A model generated the notes under the pieces. That model did not search any database. It was not told the origin of the DNA and saw only the letters and a list, made by a program, of their open reading frames with translations. A stretch of DNA of 64,000 bases from Bacteroides helcogenes P 36-108 (GTDB lineage Bacteria > Bacteroidota > Bacteroidia > Bacteroidales > Bacteroidaceae), in contig NC_014933.1 of the NCBI RefSeq assembly GCF_000186225.1, positions 434,001 through 498,000 of the forward strand. Direction: 5' to 3'. The translations under genes and the position numbers were made by a program. This document shows, piece by piece, positions 35,100 to 43,510 of the stretch; position 1 is the stretch's first letter, and every line of letters begins with the position of its first letter.

Positions 35100-35791
35100 A
35101 CTTCTTAGAAAATGATTTTTTCCTGCTGGCCATCACTTTCGGAATATTCTTCCTGGCCAAGCTCCTGCAAAAAAAGACAGGAATCATGCTGCTCAATCCC
35201 ATCTTGCTCACAATTGCCGTTCTCATCATTTTCCTGAAAATGACAAATATCAGCTACGAGACTTACAACAGGGGCGGACATCTGATAGAATTCTGGCTAA
35301 AGCCGGCAGTGGTGGCACTGGGTGTTCCTCTGTATCTGCAACTGGAAACTATAAAGAAGCAACTGCTGCCCATCTTGCTGTCCCAATTGGCGGGATGCAT
35401 TGCCGGAGTGGTCTCTGTGGTTTTGATAGCCAAACTGATGGGAGCCTCCGATGAGGTGATATACTCGCTGGCGCCAAAATCGGTCACCACCCCCATAGCC
35501 ATGGAAGTAGCCCAGTCTTTGGGAGGAATTCCTTCGCTGACAGCCGCCGTAGTGGTTTGCGTGGGACTGTTAGGCGGCATATTGGGAGTAAAAGCCATGA
35601 AGTTGACCCATATAGAAAGCCCTATGGCACAAGGCCTCTCACTGGGGGCCGCGGCTCATGCCGTAGGCACTTCCACCGCAATGGACATAAGCAGCAAATA
35701 CGGAGCATTTGCCAGCCTCGGACTAACGCTGAACGGAATATTGACCGCCTTGCTTACACCAACAATTTTACGATTATTGGGGTTACTCTAA
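35096..35791 (+). CDS. lrgB: LrgB-family membrane protein
   Basis: 231 residues, strongly hydrophobic, with the LrgB signature APKSVTTPIAMEVAQSLGG and LGAAAHAVGTSTAMD. Translated from an ATG overlapping the lrgA stop. It is the partner of the holin-like LrgA at the inner membrane. Confidence 0.93.
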   Translation: MNFLENDFFLLAITFGIFFLAKLLQKKTGIMLLNPILLTIAVLIIFLKMTNISYETYNRGGHLIEFWLKPAVVALGVPLYLQLETIKKQLLPILLSQLAGCIAGVVSVVLIAKLMGASDEVIYSLAPKSVTTPIAMEVAQSLGGIPSLTAAVVVCVGLLGGILGVKAMKLTHIESPMAQGLSLGAAAHAVGTSTAMDISSKYGAFASLGLTLNGILTALLTPTILRLLGLL

Positions 35792-35802
35792 CAAAACCTT
35801 TC

Positions 35803-35810
35803 TATTTTTG
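35803..35810 (+). promoter_or_regulatory. -7 element of the DUF2156 gene
   Basis: TATTTTTG matches TAnnTTTG, 33 bp before the ATG at 35844, in the short gap after lrgB. Confidence 0.5.
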
Positions 35811-35843
35811 TTATTTATAATTGTAACCATATAAAAACAACCT

Positions 35844-36758
35844 ATGATACCATTCAGAGATATCGAGTTAAAAGATAAAGAACTGATAACTTCCTACACA
35901 CTAAGCAGCCCACGACAGAATTGCGACCTCTCATTTTCCAATCTTTGCAGTTGGCGCTTCTTATACGATACAAAGTTTGCCATACAAGATGGCTTTCTTT
36001 TATTAAAATTCTGGGCAGAAGGAGAACTTGTATATATGATGCCCATTGGCAACGGTGATTTAGGAAAAGCGCTGGACGCTTTAAAAGAAGATGCCTGCCG
36101 CGAAAGCGCTCCTTTGTGTCTGCTGGGCATCTGTGGCGGGATGTGCTCCGAGTTGGAGGCATTCATGCCCGGACAATTCCAGTTTACGGCCGACCGTGAT
36201 TATGCCGACTACATTTACATGCGTAGCGACCTTGCCACCCTTTCGGGAAAAAGATTCCAGTCCAAACGAAATCATGTGAATAAATTCAAGCGTACTTATA
36301 ATTACGAATATGCTCCCATTACCCCCGACCGCATTCAGGAATGCCTGGATCTGGAGGCAGAATGGTGCAAAGCAAATAATTGCGACCAGCAGGAAGGGAC
36401 GGGAAATGAACGCCGTGCCCTGATTTATGCTTTGCACAACTTCGATGCGCTCGGCCTGACCGGAGGTATTCTTCATGTGGATGGCAAAATCGTAGCGTTC
36501 ACCTTCGGAATGCCCATCAATCAGGATACCTTCGGCGTGCATGTGGAGAAGGCGGACACAGCCGTTGATGGCGCATACGCCATGATTAATTATGAATTCG
36601 CCAACCATATTCCGGAACAATATACCTACATCAACCGGGAAGAAGACTTGGGTATTGAGGGTTTACGCAAAGCCAAGCTTTCTTACCAGCCGGTGACCAT
36701 CCTCGAAAAATACATGGCCTGTCTCAAAAGCCATCCGATGGATATGGTGAAGTGGTGA
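35844..36758 (+). CDS. DUF2156 (phosphatidylglycerol lysyltransferase C-terminal-like) protein
   Basis: 304 residues, one GNAT-like domain pair: MIPFRDIELKDKELITSYTL, YADYIYMRSDLATLSGKRFQ with SKRNHVNKFKRTY, then GGILHVDGKIVAFTFG and INREEDLGIEGLRKAKLSY. These stretches characterise DUF2156. The large MprF-type relatives add amino acids to lipids; this stand-alone form has no membrane part, so an acyl- or aminoacyl-transferase role is inferred only. Confidence 0.82.
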   Translation: MIPFRDIELKDKELITSYTLSSPRQNCDLSFSNLCSWRFLYDTKFAIQDGFLLLKFWAEGELVYMMPIGNGDLGKALDALKEDACRESAPLCLLGICGGMCSELEAFMPGQFQFTADRDYADYIYMRSDLATLSGKRFQSKRNHVNKFKRTYNYEYAPITPDRIQECLDLEAEWCKANNCDQQEGTGNERRALIYALHNFDALGLTGGILHVDGKIVAFTFGMPINQDTFGVHVEKADTAVDGAYAMINYEFANHIPEQYTYINREEDLGIEGLRKAKLSYQPVTILEKYMACLKSHPMDMVKW

Positions 36759-36764
36759 CATTCC

Positions 36765-36800
36765 GATGGCTGATGACACGGTCAATCAGCCATCACTTTT
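36765..36800. terminator. Hairpin between convergent genes
   Basis: GATGGCTGAT (36765-36774) pairs perfectly with ATCAGCCATC (36785-36794), followed by actttta. It overlaps the stop region of the minus-strand gene, so it can serve both genes. Confidence 0.7.
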
Positions 36801-37624
36801 ATATCCGGTGACGGCACTCTGTGCCAATATTCCGTTCCGAGCTGTTCCCGTCCCGGTACTTTGAACGTCATCTTTATCAGATTGTCATGCAGGCGCTCTA
36901 CTGTGATTTCGTTGCTCGTGCCTGACTGGAAAGAGAGGAAAGCCGATTTTTCCAGCTTCTCCACATATACATTGTCCGACGGCAACTCATATTCGCCCTG
37001 AGCCAGAATCATTGAGCCTCCCATTTCCACTTGGACTACGATATTCATAAATGTATTGCCGTCCGACAAGATTTTCAGGACCGGGAGCAGTGATATCTGG
37101 TAGCCCAACTCAACGGAATCTACCCGGCATAGCTGCCACACTCCCTGCATCGTCTTATTCTTTACCGGCTGTCCGCTTTGCACCACCAATTTAGCTGAAG
37201 GGACAGTCCGGTCTGCTTTATCCAGATTGAACGAGATGGGTATCGTGAATCGTGTCTTTACTTTTTTGCCATCCTGCATTCCCGGAGACCATGCCGGCAT
37301 CTCTCTTACCGCACGCATGGCTTCTTCGTCCAGTAGAGGGTCAAGGCTTTTTATCACCTTTATCCGGCTCAGCTTTCCGTCTTCCATTATTACGAACTGC
37401 ACCATAACACGTCCGGAAATGTTTTTCTTCTGTGCCTCCACGGGATACTTGATATTGGATGACAGATACTGCATCATGGCCGAAACGCCGCCGGGATACT
37501 CAGGCATTTTTTCGGTAACCAGGTAAACGCCATCCGCATCAACCATTGGCTTTGATCGGTTTTGGCAGAACAACGGAAGGCAGGCAAACAAGAGAACCAA
37601 AAGACTGAACAGTTTGTTTTTCAT
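36782..37624 (-). CDS. Secreted TonB C-terminal-domain protein with DUF4488-like domain
   Basis: 280 residues with a cleavable signal (LLVLLFACLPLFCQ) instead of the membrane anchor normal for TonB. Residues about 35-140 are a TonB C-terminal domain: YPGGVSAMMQYLSSNIKYP, GRVMVQFVIMEDGKLSRIKV, LLDEEAMRAVREMPAWSPG. The second half (LQGVWQLC-like MQGVWQLCRVD, KILSDGNTFMNIVV, YWHRVP) resembles the lipocalin-like DUF4488. A free periplasmic TonB domain cannot transduce energy itself, so a binding or assembly role is more likely (inference). Confidence 0.75.
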   Translation of the reverse strand: MKNKLFSLLVLLFACLPLFCQNRSKPMVDADGVYLVTEKMPEYPGGVSAMMQYLSSNIKYPVEAQKKNISGRVMVQFVIMEDGKLSRIKVIKSLDPLLDEEAMRAVREMPAWSPGMQDGKKVKTRFTIPISFNLDKADRTVPSAKLVVQSGQPVKNKTMQGVWQLCRVDSVELGYQISLLPVLKILSDGNTFMNIVVQVEMGGSMILAQGEYELPSDNVYVEKLEKSAFLSFQSGTSNEITVERLHDNLIKMTFKVPGREQLGTEYWHRVPSPDIKVMAD

Positions 37625-37737
37625 AACACATAGATTTAAAAGTTAATAGATCGGTTAGAATGTACAATAGTACCTAAAAGAGCATGAGACTACAAACATT
37701 ATTAGATAAAATTGTTCCGTCCATGCGTTTTTTAAGA

Positions 37738-37745
37738 TACTTTTG
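37738..37745 (+). promoter_or_regulatory. -7 element of the GNAT-family gene
   Basis: TACTTTTG matches TAnnTTTG. It lies inside the longest possible frame, which shows that the true start is the ATG at 37773 or 37782. Confidence 0.55.
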
Positions 37746-37781
37746 CAGAAACAAACGAATGAAAGCCTGAATATGCACATA

Positions 37782-38792
37782 ATGAAAGAAAAAACAGAGA
37801 GCTTGTGGAAGCTGTGTTTCAACGACAGCAAAGAATTCGTCGAAATGTACTTCAAGATGCGCTACAAGAACGAAAGCAACATCGTTATCGAAAGCGGAGA
37901 CGAAGTGATCGCAGCCCTCCAGATGATTCCTTATCCGATGAGTTTCTGCGGCAAGCAGATATCCACATCCTACATATCCGGTGCTTGCACCCACCCCGAC
38001 TTCCGGAACAAGGGAGTGATGCGGCAACTCTTGTCACAGGCTTTTGCCCGAATGCAACAAAGCGAAGTCCTCCTCAGCACACTGATACCGGCAGAACCTT
38101 GGCTGTTCGACTATTATGCAGGCATGGGATACGCCCCCGTATTTAGAAACTCGACGAAAGAAATTATCGTGCCGGAACTTGCCCCTGCCAAAGCAATAAC
38201 AGTCAGCGTTATACCCGGATTCCAGAAAGACATCTATTCTTATTTGAACAAGAAACTTGCCGAACGCCCTTGCTATATCCGGCATTCCCCGGAAGACTTC
38301 ATGGTTGTCATGGCGGATCTTGCCGTCAGTGAGGGCACTCTATTCGCAGCCAAGTCAAACCGAAAGACAGAGGGAATAGCAATAGTCTATAAAACAGAAA
38401 AAGGCATCATCATCAATGAACTTCTGACAGAAAACGAGGAAACGGAATACAGCCTATTGCATGCCATCGGGCAGCATACCGGCTGCAACCGCATGACGCA
38501 GCTATTGCCTCCCGATGAAGGACTGCCGCGGCAGACATCAGGAATGGCACGGATTATCAATGCCAAAAAGGTGTTGCAGTTGTATGCCTCCCGTTTTCCG
38601 AAAGACGAAATGCAGATAGAAGTGTCAGACCGGCAATTGTCTGCCAACAACGGCTATTACTACCTGAACAACGGTAAATGTATGACAAGTGCCAAGCGTC
38701 TGCCCGGCAGCCACTTGGCACTTACAATCGGTGAACTCACCGAAAAGATATTCGCACCACTCAATCCATACATGAGCCTGATGCTGAATTAG
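37782..38792 (+). CDS. GNAT-family N-acetyltransferase
   Basis: 336 residues. The first 150 residues are an Eis/GNAT-like acetyltransferase domain: VIAALQMIPYPMSFCGKQIS, SYISGACTHPDFRNKGVMRQ (acetyl-CoA pyrophosphate loop RxxGxG-like), and WLFDYYAGMGYAPVFRN. A second, degenerate GNAT-like half and a sterol-carrier-like tail follow. Substrate unknown. Start chosen downstream of the promoter element at 37738-37745; an ATG at 37773 is the alternative. Confidence 0.8.
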   Translation: MKEKTESLWKLCFNDSKEFVEMYFKMRYKNESNIVIESGDEVIAALQMIPYPMSFCGKQISTSYISGACTHPDFRNKGVMRQLLSQAFARMQQSEVLLSTLIPAEPWLFDYYAGMGYAPVFRNSTKEIIVPELAPAKAITVSVIPGFQKDIYSYLNKKLAERPCYIRHSPEDFMVVMADLAVSEGTLFAAKSNRKTEGIAIVYKTEKGIIINELLTENEETEYSLLHAIGQHTGCNRMTQLLPPDEGLPRQTSGMARIINAKKVLQLYASRFPKDEMQIEVSDRQLSANNGYYYLNNGKCMTSAKRLPGSHLALTIGELTEKIFAPLNPYMSLMLN

Positions 38793-38794
38793 CA

Positions 38795-40111
38795 TTACAA
38801 TCCGCTGAAGTTGACTCCTTCGAATACCAACGAAGGTATCTGCCAGGAACGGTTCTGCGGGTCATTGCCTACGGCAACCAAAGAATTCCACAAAGAAAGC
38901 ATGTTGCCCGTCACGTTCATTTCATTGACCGGCTGTGTCAGTTTGCCGTCTTCAATCAAGAAGCCTTCTATGCCGTAAGAGAAGTCTCCGGTACTGCTGT
39001 TGCTGTTGCCGCCATTGAAACCGGTAACAAGGATTCCCAATTTGACATCGGCCACCAATCCATTCAAGTCTTTGCTGCCCGGCGTCAGAATCAGATGTGA
39101 AGGCGCACTGATGGTAGGAGCCGTATTCATTTTCTTGCCATTGTAGGTATCGATGAAGTAAGTCTTCAGCACCCCTTTGTCAAAGATGGCACGCGGCTGG
39201 GTAGCCACACCTTCGCTGTCGAAATAGCGTGAACCCTTGGCGCCGACAATGTGCGGTTCGTCGCGCAGGGTGAAGAGTTCGGAAGCTACCTTGGCATCCT
39301 GTTTGTCCAGCAAGAAAGAGTTTTTCTGCTGCAAGGCCGATCCATACAATGCGTTCAGCATAGGACTGAGCAAGTTGCCCGTATTCATAGGATCGACTAC
39401 CATCGTATATTTGCCCGACTTCACCTTTTTCTGTCCCAACTTGCGCAGAACGCGTTCCAAAGCCTTGGCTCCGATTCCTGTCTTGGCCAGTTTGTCATAA
39501 AACAAGGCTGAATCATACCATCCATCCTGAGGTCGTGCTTCGCCTTCACCCTTTATGGATACACTGGCGGAAACAGAGAACCATGTACTCTTTGATTCGC
39601 CTTCAAATCCGTTACTTATCAAGCGGTAAGAAGATCCCTCACCGTCGCCATAAGAAGTATCTACGGAAACAATGCGGTCATCTTTGCCCATCACTTCCTC
39701 AGCCGCTGCCGTGGCAAGTGCTACTTTGTCATCGGGATTGATATCATAAAGTTCCTTGTCGAAAAGCTGCAAATCGGGCTTTCCGCCTTTATAGTAGCGT
39801 GCCGGATCGGCCAATATCCGCGATTCATCTTCCGCCAGATATCGGGTGGATTCAATACCGTTGGTGATAAGAGTTTCCAGTTCTTTCTTGTCCAGGCGGT
39901 TAGTAGAAAAAGACCCGAAACGGCCATCCACGTAGAGGCTCAGCCCTAATCCGTTTTCTGTTGCTTGCTGCAAACGGTCTATCTTGCCGTTACGCAATTC
40001 AAAAGAAGAATTGGAATTGGTGTACAGCACCAACTTGGCTGCCCGACAGCCATTTTTCAGGGCATAGTCCATTGCCCACTGTGCCAGTTTCTTATTTTCG
40101 TCTGTAATCAT
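38795..40111 (-). CDS. pmbA: TldD/PmbA-family protein (PmbA/TldE type)
   Basis: 438 residues of the TldE/PmbA partner: an N-terminal domain (LGLSLYVDGRFGSFSTNRLD) and a C-terminal domain with the metal-free TldE pattern (YTMVVDPMNTGNLLSPMLNAL, GFNGGNSNSSTGDFSYGIEGF). In the characterised pair, TldD carries the zinc site and TldE completes the proteolytic chamber. It follows tldD after 28 bp, as expected. Confidence 0.9.
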   Translation of the reverse strand: MITDENKKLAQWAMDYALKNGCRAAKLVLYTNSNSSFELRNGKIDRLQQATENGLGLSLYVDGRFGSFSTNRLDKKELETLITNGIESTRYLAEDESRILADPARYYKGGKPDLQLFDKELYDINPDDKVALATAAAEEVMGKDDRIVSVDTSYGDGEGSSYRLISNGFEGESKSTWFSVSASVSIKGEGEARPQDGWYDSALFYDKLAKTGIGAKALERVLRKLGQKKVKSGKYTMVVDPMNTGNLLSPMLNALYGSALQQKNSFLLDKQDAKVASELFTLRDEPHIVGAKGSRYFDSEGVATQPRAIFDKGVLKTYFIDTYNGKKMNTAPTISAPSHLILTPGSKDLNGLVADVKLGILVTGFNGGNSNSSTGDFSYGIEGFLIEDGKLTQPVNEMNVTGNMLSLWNSLVAVGNDPQNRSWQIPSLVFEGVNFSGL

Positions 40112-40139
40112 GTCATTCTAATTTTTAAAGTTCAGTTCG

Positions 40140-41675
40140 TCATTCTCCTCCCACCGTCAGTTTGCTGACCAATGCCGACGGCATGCCACAAGTAACCGGA
40201 CAAGCCTGTCCGTCCTTGCCGCAAGTCCATGTGCCATTGTCTATCTTGTCATTGTCGGCCACCATCGTAATGTCCGCCAAAGCCTTCGGGCCATTACCGA
40301 TGATATTGATGTCTTTGACAGGTTGCGTCAGCTTACCGTCTTCAATCAGATAGCCTGACTTCACGAAGAAAGTAAAGTCACCAGCCCCGATCTGCACCTG
40401 GCCGTTGGTGAACTGATCTACAAAGATACCGTTCTTCACAGTAGAAATAATGTCCTCTTCCTTCACATTGCCTGCTTCCATATAGGTGGCGCGCATACGA
40501 GGAATGGGGGTGTTGCGGAATGTGTCACGCCGCCCGTTTCCGGTAGGAGGCACGCCATAATGCCGGGCACTGATACGGTCGTGCAGATAGCTGGTCAGGA
40601 TGCCGTCTTTCACAATATAGGTTTTCTGTCCTTCCACGCCTTCGTCATCAAAGTTCACAGAGCCCCGATTGAAAGGAATCGTACCGTCATCTACCACATT
40701 GATGTGCTCATTGCAAACTTTCTTCCCGAAGAGATCACAGAAGATAGAAGTACGCTTACGGTTGAAATCCGCCTCAAACGCATGTCCGATAGCTTCGTGC
40801 AGCAAGATTCCCGAGCCTCCCGCACCCATCACAACCGGCATTTCCCCTCCTTTGGGCTTGATGGCCTTGAACAAGACTGCCGTATTGTCCACGGCTTCGC
40901 GTGCAAGCACTTCCACAATATCATCCGTCATGAACTCAAATCCTTTGCGATAGGAACGGCTGGCAAAGCCGTTTTCCATCTTGCCGTTTTCTTCCATGAT
41001 GCAGACGGCCACGAAGGAAACCATAGGACGGTAATCGTAATAGCTCACGCCCTCCGAATTGCAAAACAATACATGCGAAGTGTTATCCGAAAGAGATGCC
41101 TGCACCTTGCGCACCCGGCTGTCCAATGAAAACACTTTCTCATTCAGCTTCTCCAGAAAAGGTATTTTGGCTTTCACACTTATGTCCTCCCACGGTTGGG
41201 CAACGGTATAACGGCTCTTGGCAATAGCTTTTTCCGTCAGTCCCACAGCTTTGCCGGCCTTTCCGGAAGAAGCGATACGGGCCGCCGTGCGTGCAGCCCG
41301 CAGCATTTCATCTAAGGTGACGCCTTCTACATAAGCATAACCGGTCTGGTCGCCTGCCAAGACACGTACTCCCATACCGAAGTCAATGTTGGAACCGCAA
41401 CTGTTTACCTTGCCGTCCATCAGGCTGACATTATTATTAAATGTATGTTCAAAATAAAGGTCGGCATAGTCACCGCCTTTTTCCAAAGCAGCGGCCATCA
41501 CTTTCTTCAGGTCGGTTTCTGTGACTCCAAAATGAACCATTGCCAAAGCGACTGCAGACTGTTTGTCCGCACCTCCCAAGGCTTCGCGTACCGATGCCGG
41601 CACGGCCAAAGAAGGTATCGCCAGCGATCCTAATGCCGCCAGGCCACCTGTGCGTAAGAAATTTCGTCTATCCAT
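40140..41675 (-). CDS. tldD: TldD-family zinc metallopeptidase with Tat-like signal
   Basis: 511 residues. The N-terminus MDRRNFLRTGGLAALGSLAIP carries a twin-arginine (RRxFL) export signal, unlike cytosolic E. coli TldD. The catalytic site is HEAIGHAFEAD (HExxxH, about 290). Other family blocks are VDNTAVLFKAIKPKGGEMPV, GTIPFNRGSVNFDDEGV and GAGDFTFFVKSGYLIEDG. TldD/E complexes cleave unfolded or modified peptides. It is followed by the PmbA gene and preceded by cdaA. Confidence 0.9.
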   Translation of the reverse strand: MDRRNFLRTGGLAALGSLAIPSLAVPASVREALGGADKQSAVALAMVHFGVTETDLKKVMAAALEKGGDYADLYFEHTFNNNVSLMDGKVNSCGSNIDFGMGVRVLAGDQTGYAYVEGVTLDEMLRAARTAARIASSGKAGKAVGLTEKAIAKSRYTVAQPWEDISVKAKIPFLEKLNEKVFSLDSRVRKVQASLSDNTSHVLFCNSEGVSYYDYRPMVSFVAVCIMEENGKMENGFASRSYRKGFEFMTDDIVEVLAREAVDNTAVLFKAIKPKGGEMPVVMGAGGSGILLHEAIGHAFEADFNRKRTSIFCDLFGKKVCNEHINVVDDGTIPFNRGSVNFDDEGVEGQKTYIVKDGILTSYLHDRISARHYGVPPTGNGRRDTFRNTPIPRMRATYMEAGNVKEEDIISTVKNGIFVDQFTNGQVQIGAGDFTFFVKSGYLIEDGKLTQPVKDINIIGNGPKALADITMVADNDKIDNGTWTCGKDGQACPVTCGMPSALVSKLTVGGE

Positions 41676-41722
41676 ACTTATTCTCTTTTAGTTATCTATT
41701 CAATAAAAAGCCATTATTTCTT

Positions 41723-42487
41723 TTAAATTTCTTTTGTTAAAAGGCTTTCCAGTTCCTCTGCATTTAAGCGTAGGTAAAACTGTCCTTTATAAGCTACTGA
41801 AATAGCTCCCGTCTCTTCCGAGACGATGATTGCATGTGCATCCGATACTTGGGAAATGCCCATTGCCGCCCGGTGACGCAATCCCAGCTCTTTCGGAATA
41901 TCCAGATTATGCGATACGGGCAAAATGCATCCCGCCGCCTCGATGCGCTTCTTGCTGATTACCATTGCCCCGTCGTGCAAAGGGCTGTTCTTAAAGAAAA
42001 TATTCTCAATCAGACGTTGGTTGACATTAGCATCTATCACATCGCCCGTGCGTACCACATCATCCAACGGCATGTTATGCTCCATCACTATCAAAGCACC
42101 TACTTTCTGCTTTCCCATACCGATGCATGCCATCACTATCGGCATGATATCCTCATGCTCCAATTTATCCTTTTTGTTGCCTGTCAGGAAGCGCACCAGC
42201 GCACTGGCGTGCTGATGCGAACCGAGTGTCAGCAGAAAGCGCCGTATCTCATCCTGAAACAGAATGATAAGCGCCAGCACTCCCACATTGACGAGCTTGT
42301 CGAAGATAGAGCCGAGCAACTTCATCTCCAGCACCTGCGACACGACCAGCCAAATCAGGATAAACACCAGAATCCCGGTAAACACATTGATGGAGCCGGA
42401 AGCTTTCATCAGCTTGTATGTGTAATACAGCAGCAGAGCCACCAGCAGTATATCTATAAAGTCTTTTATGCCAAATTCAAAAAACAC
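41723..42487 (-). CDS. cdaA: Diadenylate cyclase, CdaA type
   Basis: 254 residues: three N-terminal membrane helices (to about 75) and a cytoplasmic DAC domain with the active-site DGA in SPLHDGAMVI and RHR in GLRHRAAMG. It makes cyclic di-AMP from two ATP. Lies 27 bp after folP and 47 bp before tldD, so the four genes folP-cdaA-tldD-pmbA may be transcribed together. Confidence 0.94.
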   Translation of the reverse strand: MFFEFGIKDFIDILLVALLLYYTYKLMKASGSINVFTGILVFILIWLVVSQVLEMKLLGSIFDKLVNVGVLALIILFQDEIRRFLLTLGSHQHASALVRFLTGNKKDKLEHEDIMPIVMACIGMGKQKVGALIVMEHNMPLDDVVRTGDVIDANVNQRLIENIFFKNSPLHDGAMVISKKRIEAAGCILPVSHNLDIPKELGLRHRAAMGISQVSDAHAIIVSEETGAISVAYKGQFYLRLNAEELESLLTKEI

Positions 42488-42514
42488 GTTGTTCGGAATT
42501 TATTGATTAATAAT

Positions 42515-43399
42515 TCATCTTTCGCAGGTAGCATGATGAAATGTGCCGTCTCCGCATCTGTTCATCATTTCCACGATTTTCACCGTTTCCACAGCTTCAC
42601 GCACGTCATGCACGCGCAGTATATTCGCTCCTTTCAGCAAGCATACGGTATCCAGCACAGTGGTTCCGTTCAGCGCTTCCTGAGGTGTAATGTCCAGCAA
42701 ACGATAAATCATCGACTTGCGCGAAACTCCCACCAACAAAGGCAGCTCAAAAATACGGAATTCCTCCAGATGGGCCAGCAGTTCATAATTGTGTTCCACC
42801 GTCTTGCCAAAGCCGAATCCGGGGTCCAGAATAATATCCTTCACTCCCAAATCATGCAACTGCTGCACCTTGCGCGCAAAATACAGGAAGACATCTTTCA
42901 GCAGATTGTCATAATGAGGATGCTGCTGCATATTTTGCGGAGTACCCTGCATGTGCATCATTATATAGGGTACATTCAGCCGGGCAACGGTACGGAACAT
43001 GTCGGCGTCCATCTCTCCGGCAGCGATATCATTGATAATCGCAACTCCATATTCCTCCACACACATGCGGGCAACGTCCGCACGAAAAGTATCGACAGAA
43101 ACAACCGCTTCCGGCTGTACATTGCGGAGGATGCCAAGTCCCATGCGCAAACGCTCCATTTCTTCCCGGGGCGATACGTTCTCTGCATTGGGACGTGACG
43201 AGTAAGCCCCTATATCAATCATTACGGCTCCTTCGGCGATGATTTGCTCCACCCGGCATGCAATCTCTTTTTCCGTCCGCATGCGGCTGCCTTCATAAAA
43301 AGAATCGGGTGTGACATTCAATATGCCCATGACACAAGGCATAGAAAGGTCAAGCAACTGACCGTTGACATTTATGTAACTTGCTTTCCGTGCATCCAT
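42515..43399 (-). CDS. folP: Dihydropteroate synthase
   Basis: 294 residues with the family motifs GILNVTPDSFYEGS, DIGAYSSRPNAE, SVDTFRADVA, MHMQGTPQNMQ, ILDPGFGFGKT and VGVSRKSMI. It joins p-aminobenzoate to dihydropterin pyrophosphate and is the sulfonamide target. The start at 43399 is preferred because a longer frame would overlap the opposite histidine-kinase promoter. Confidence 0.95.
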   Translation of the reverse strand: MDARKASYINVNGQLLDLSMPCVMGILNVTPDSFYEGSRMRTEKEIACRVEQIIAEGAVMIDIGAYSSRPNAENVSPREEMERLRMGLGILRNVQPEAVVSVDTFRADVARMCVEEYGVAIINDIAAGEMDADMFRTVARLNVPYIMMHMQGTPQNMQQHPHYDNLLKDVFLYFARKVQQLHDLGVKDIILDPGFGFGKTVEHNYELLAHLEEFRIFELPLLVGVSRKSMIYRLLDITPQEALNGTTVLDTVCLLKGANILRVHDVREAVETVKIVEMMNRCGDGTFHHATCER

Positions 43400-43425
43400 G
43401 AATAGTTTTCTTTTATAGACTTCTG

Positions 43426-43433
43426 CAAATGTA
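43426..43433 (-). promoter_or_regulatory. -7 element of folP
   Basis: CAAATGTA on the plus strand is TACATTTG on the minus strand, 26 bp before the folP start. A CAAA lies 23 bp further out, rather than 19. Confidence 0.5.
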
Positions 43434-43477
43434 AAACAAAAAAGTGGCAGATGATACAAATCATTCACAAAATAAGC

Positions 43478-43485
43478 TATCTTTG
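43478..43485 (+). promoter_or_regulatory. -7 element of the histidine kinase gene
   Basis: TATCTTTG matches TAnnTTTG, 25 bp before the ATG at 43511. It lies inside a longer possible frame, supporting the downstream start. Confidence 0.6.
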
Positions 43486-43510
43486 CGAAAAGTTGTATCT
43501 GTTTTTTGAA

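Noticed and set aside
41834..43198. 454-residue open frame on the plus strand opposite cdaA and folP
   Set aside because: It is antisense to two convincing genes, rich in His/Gln, has no family features and no promoter of its own.
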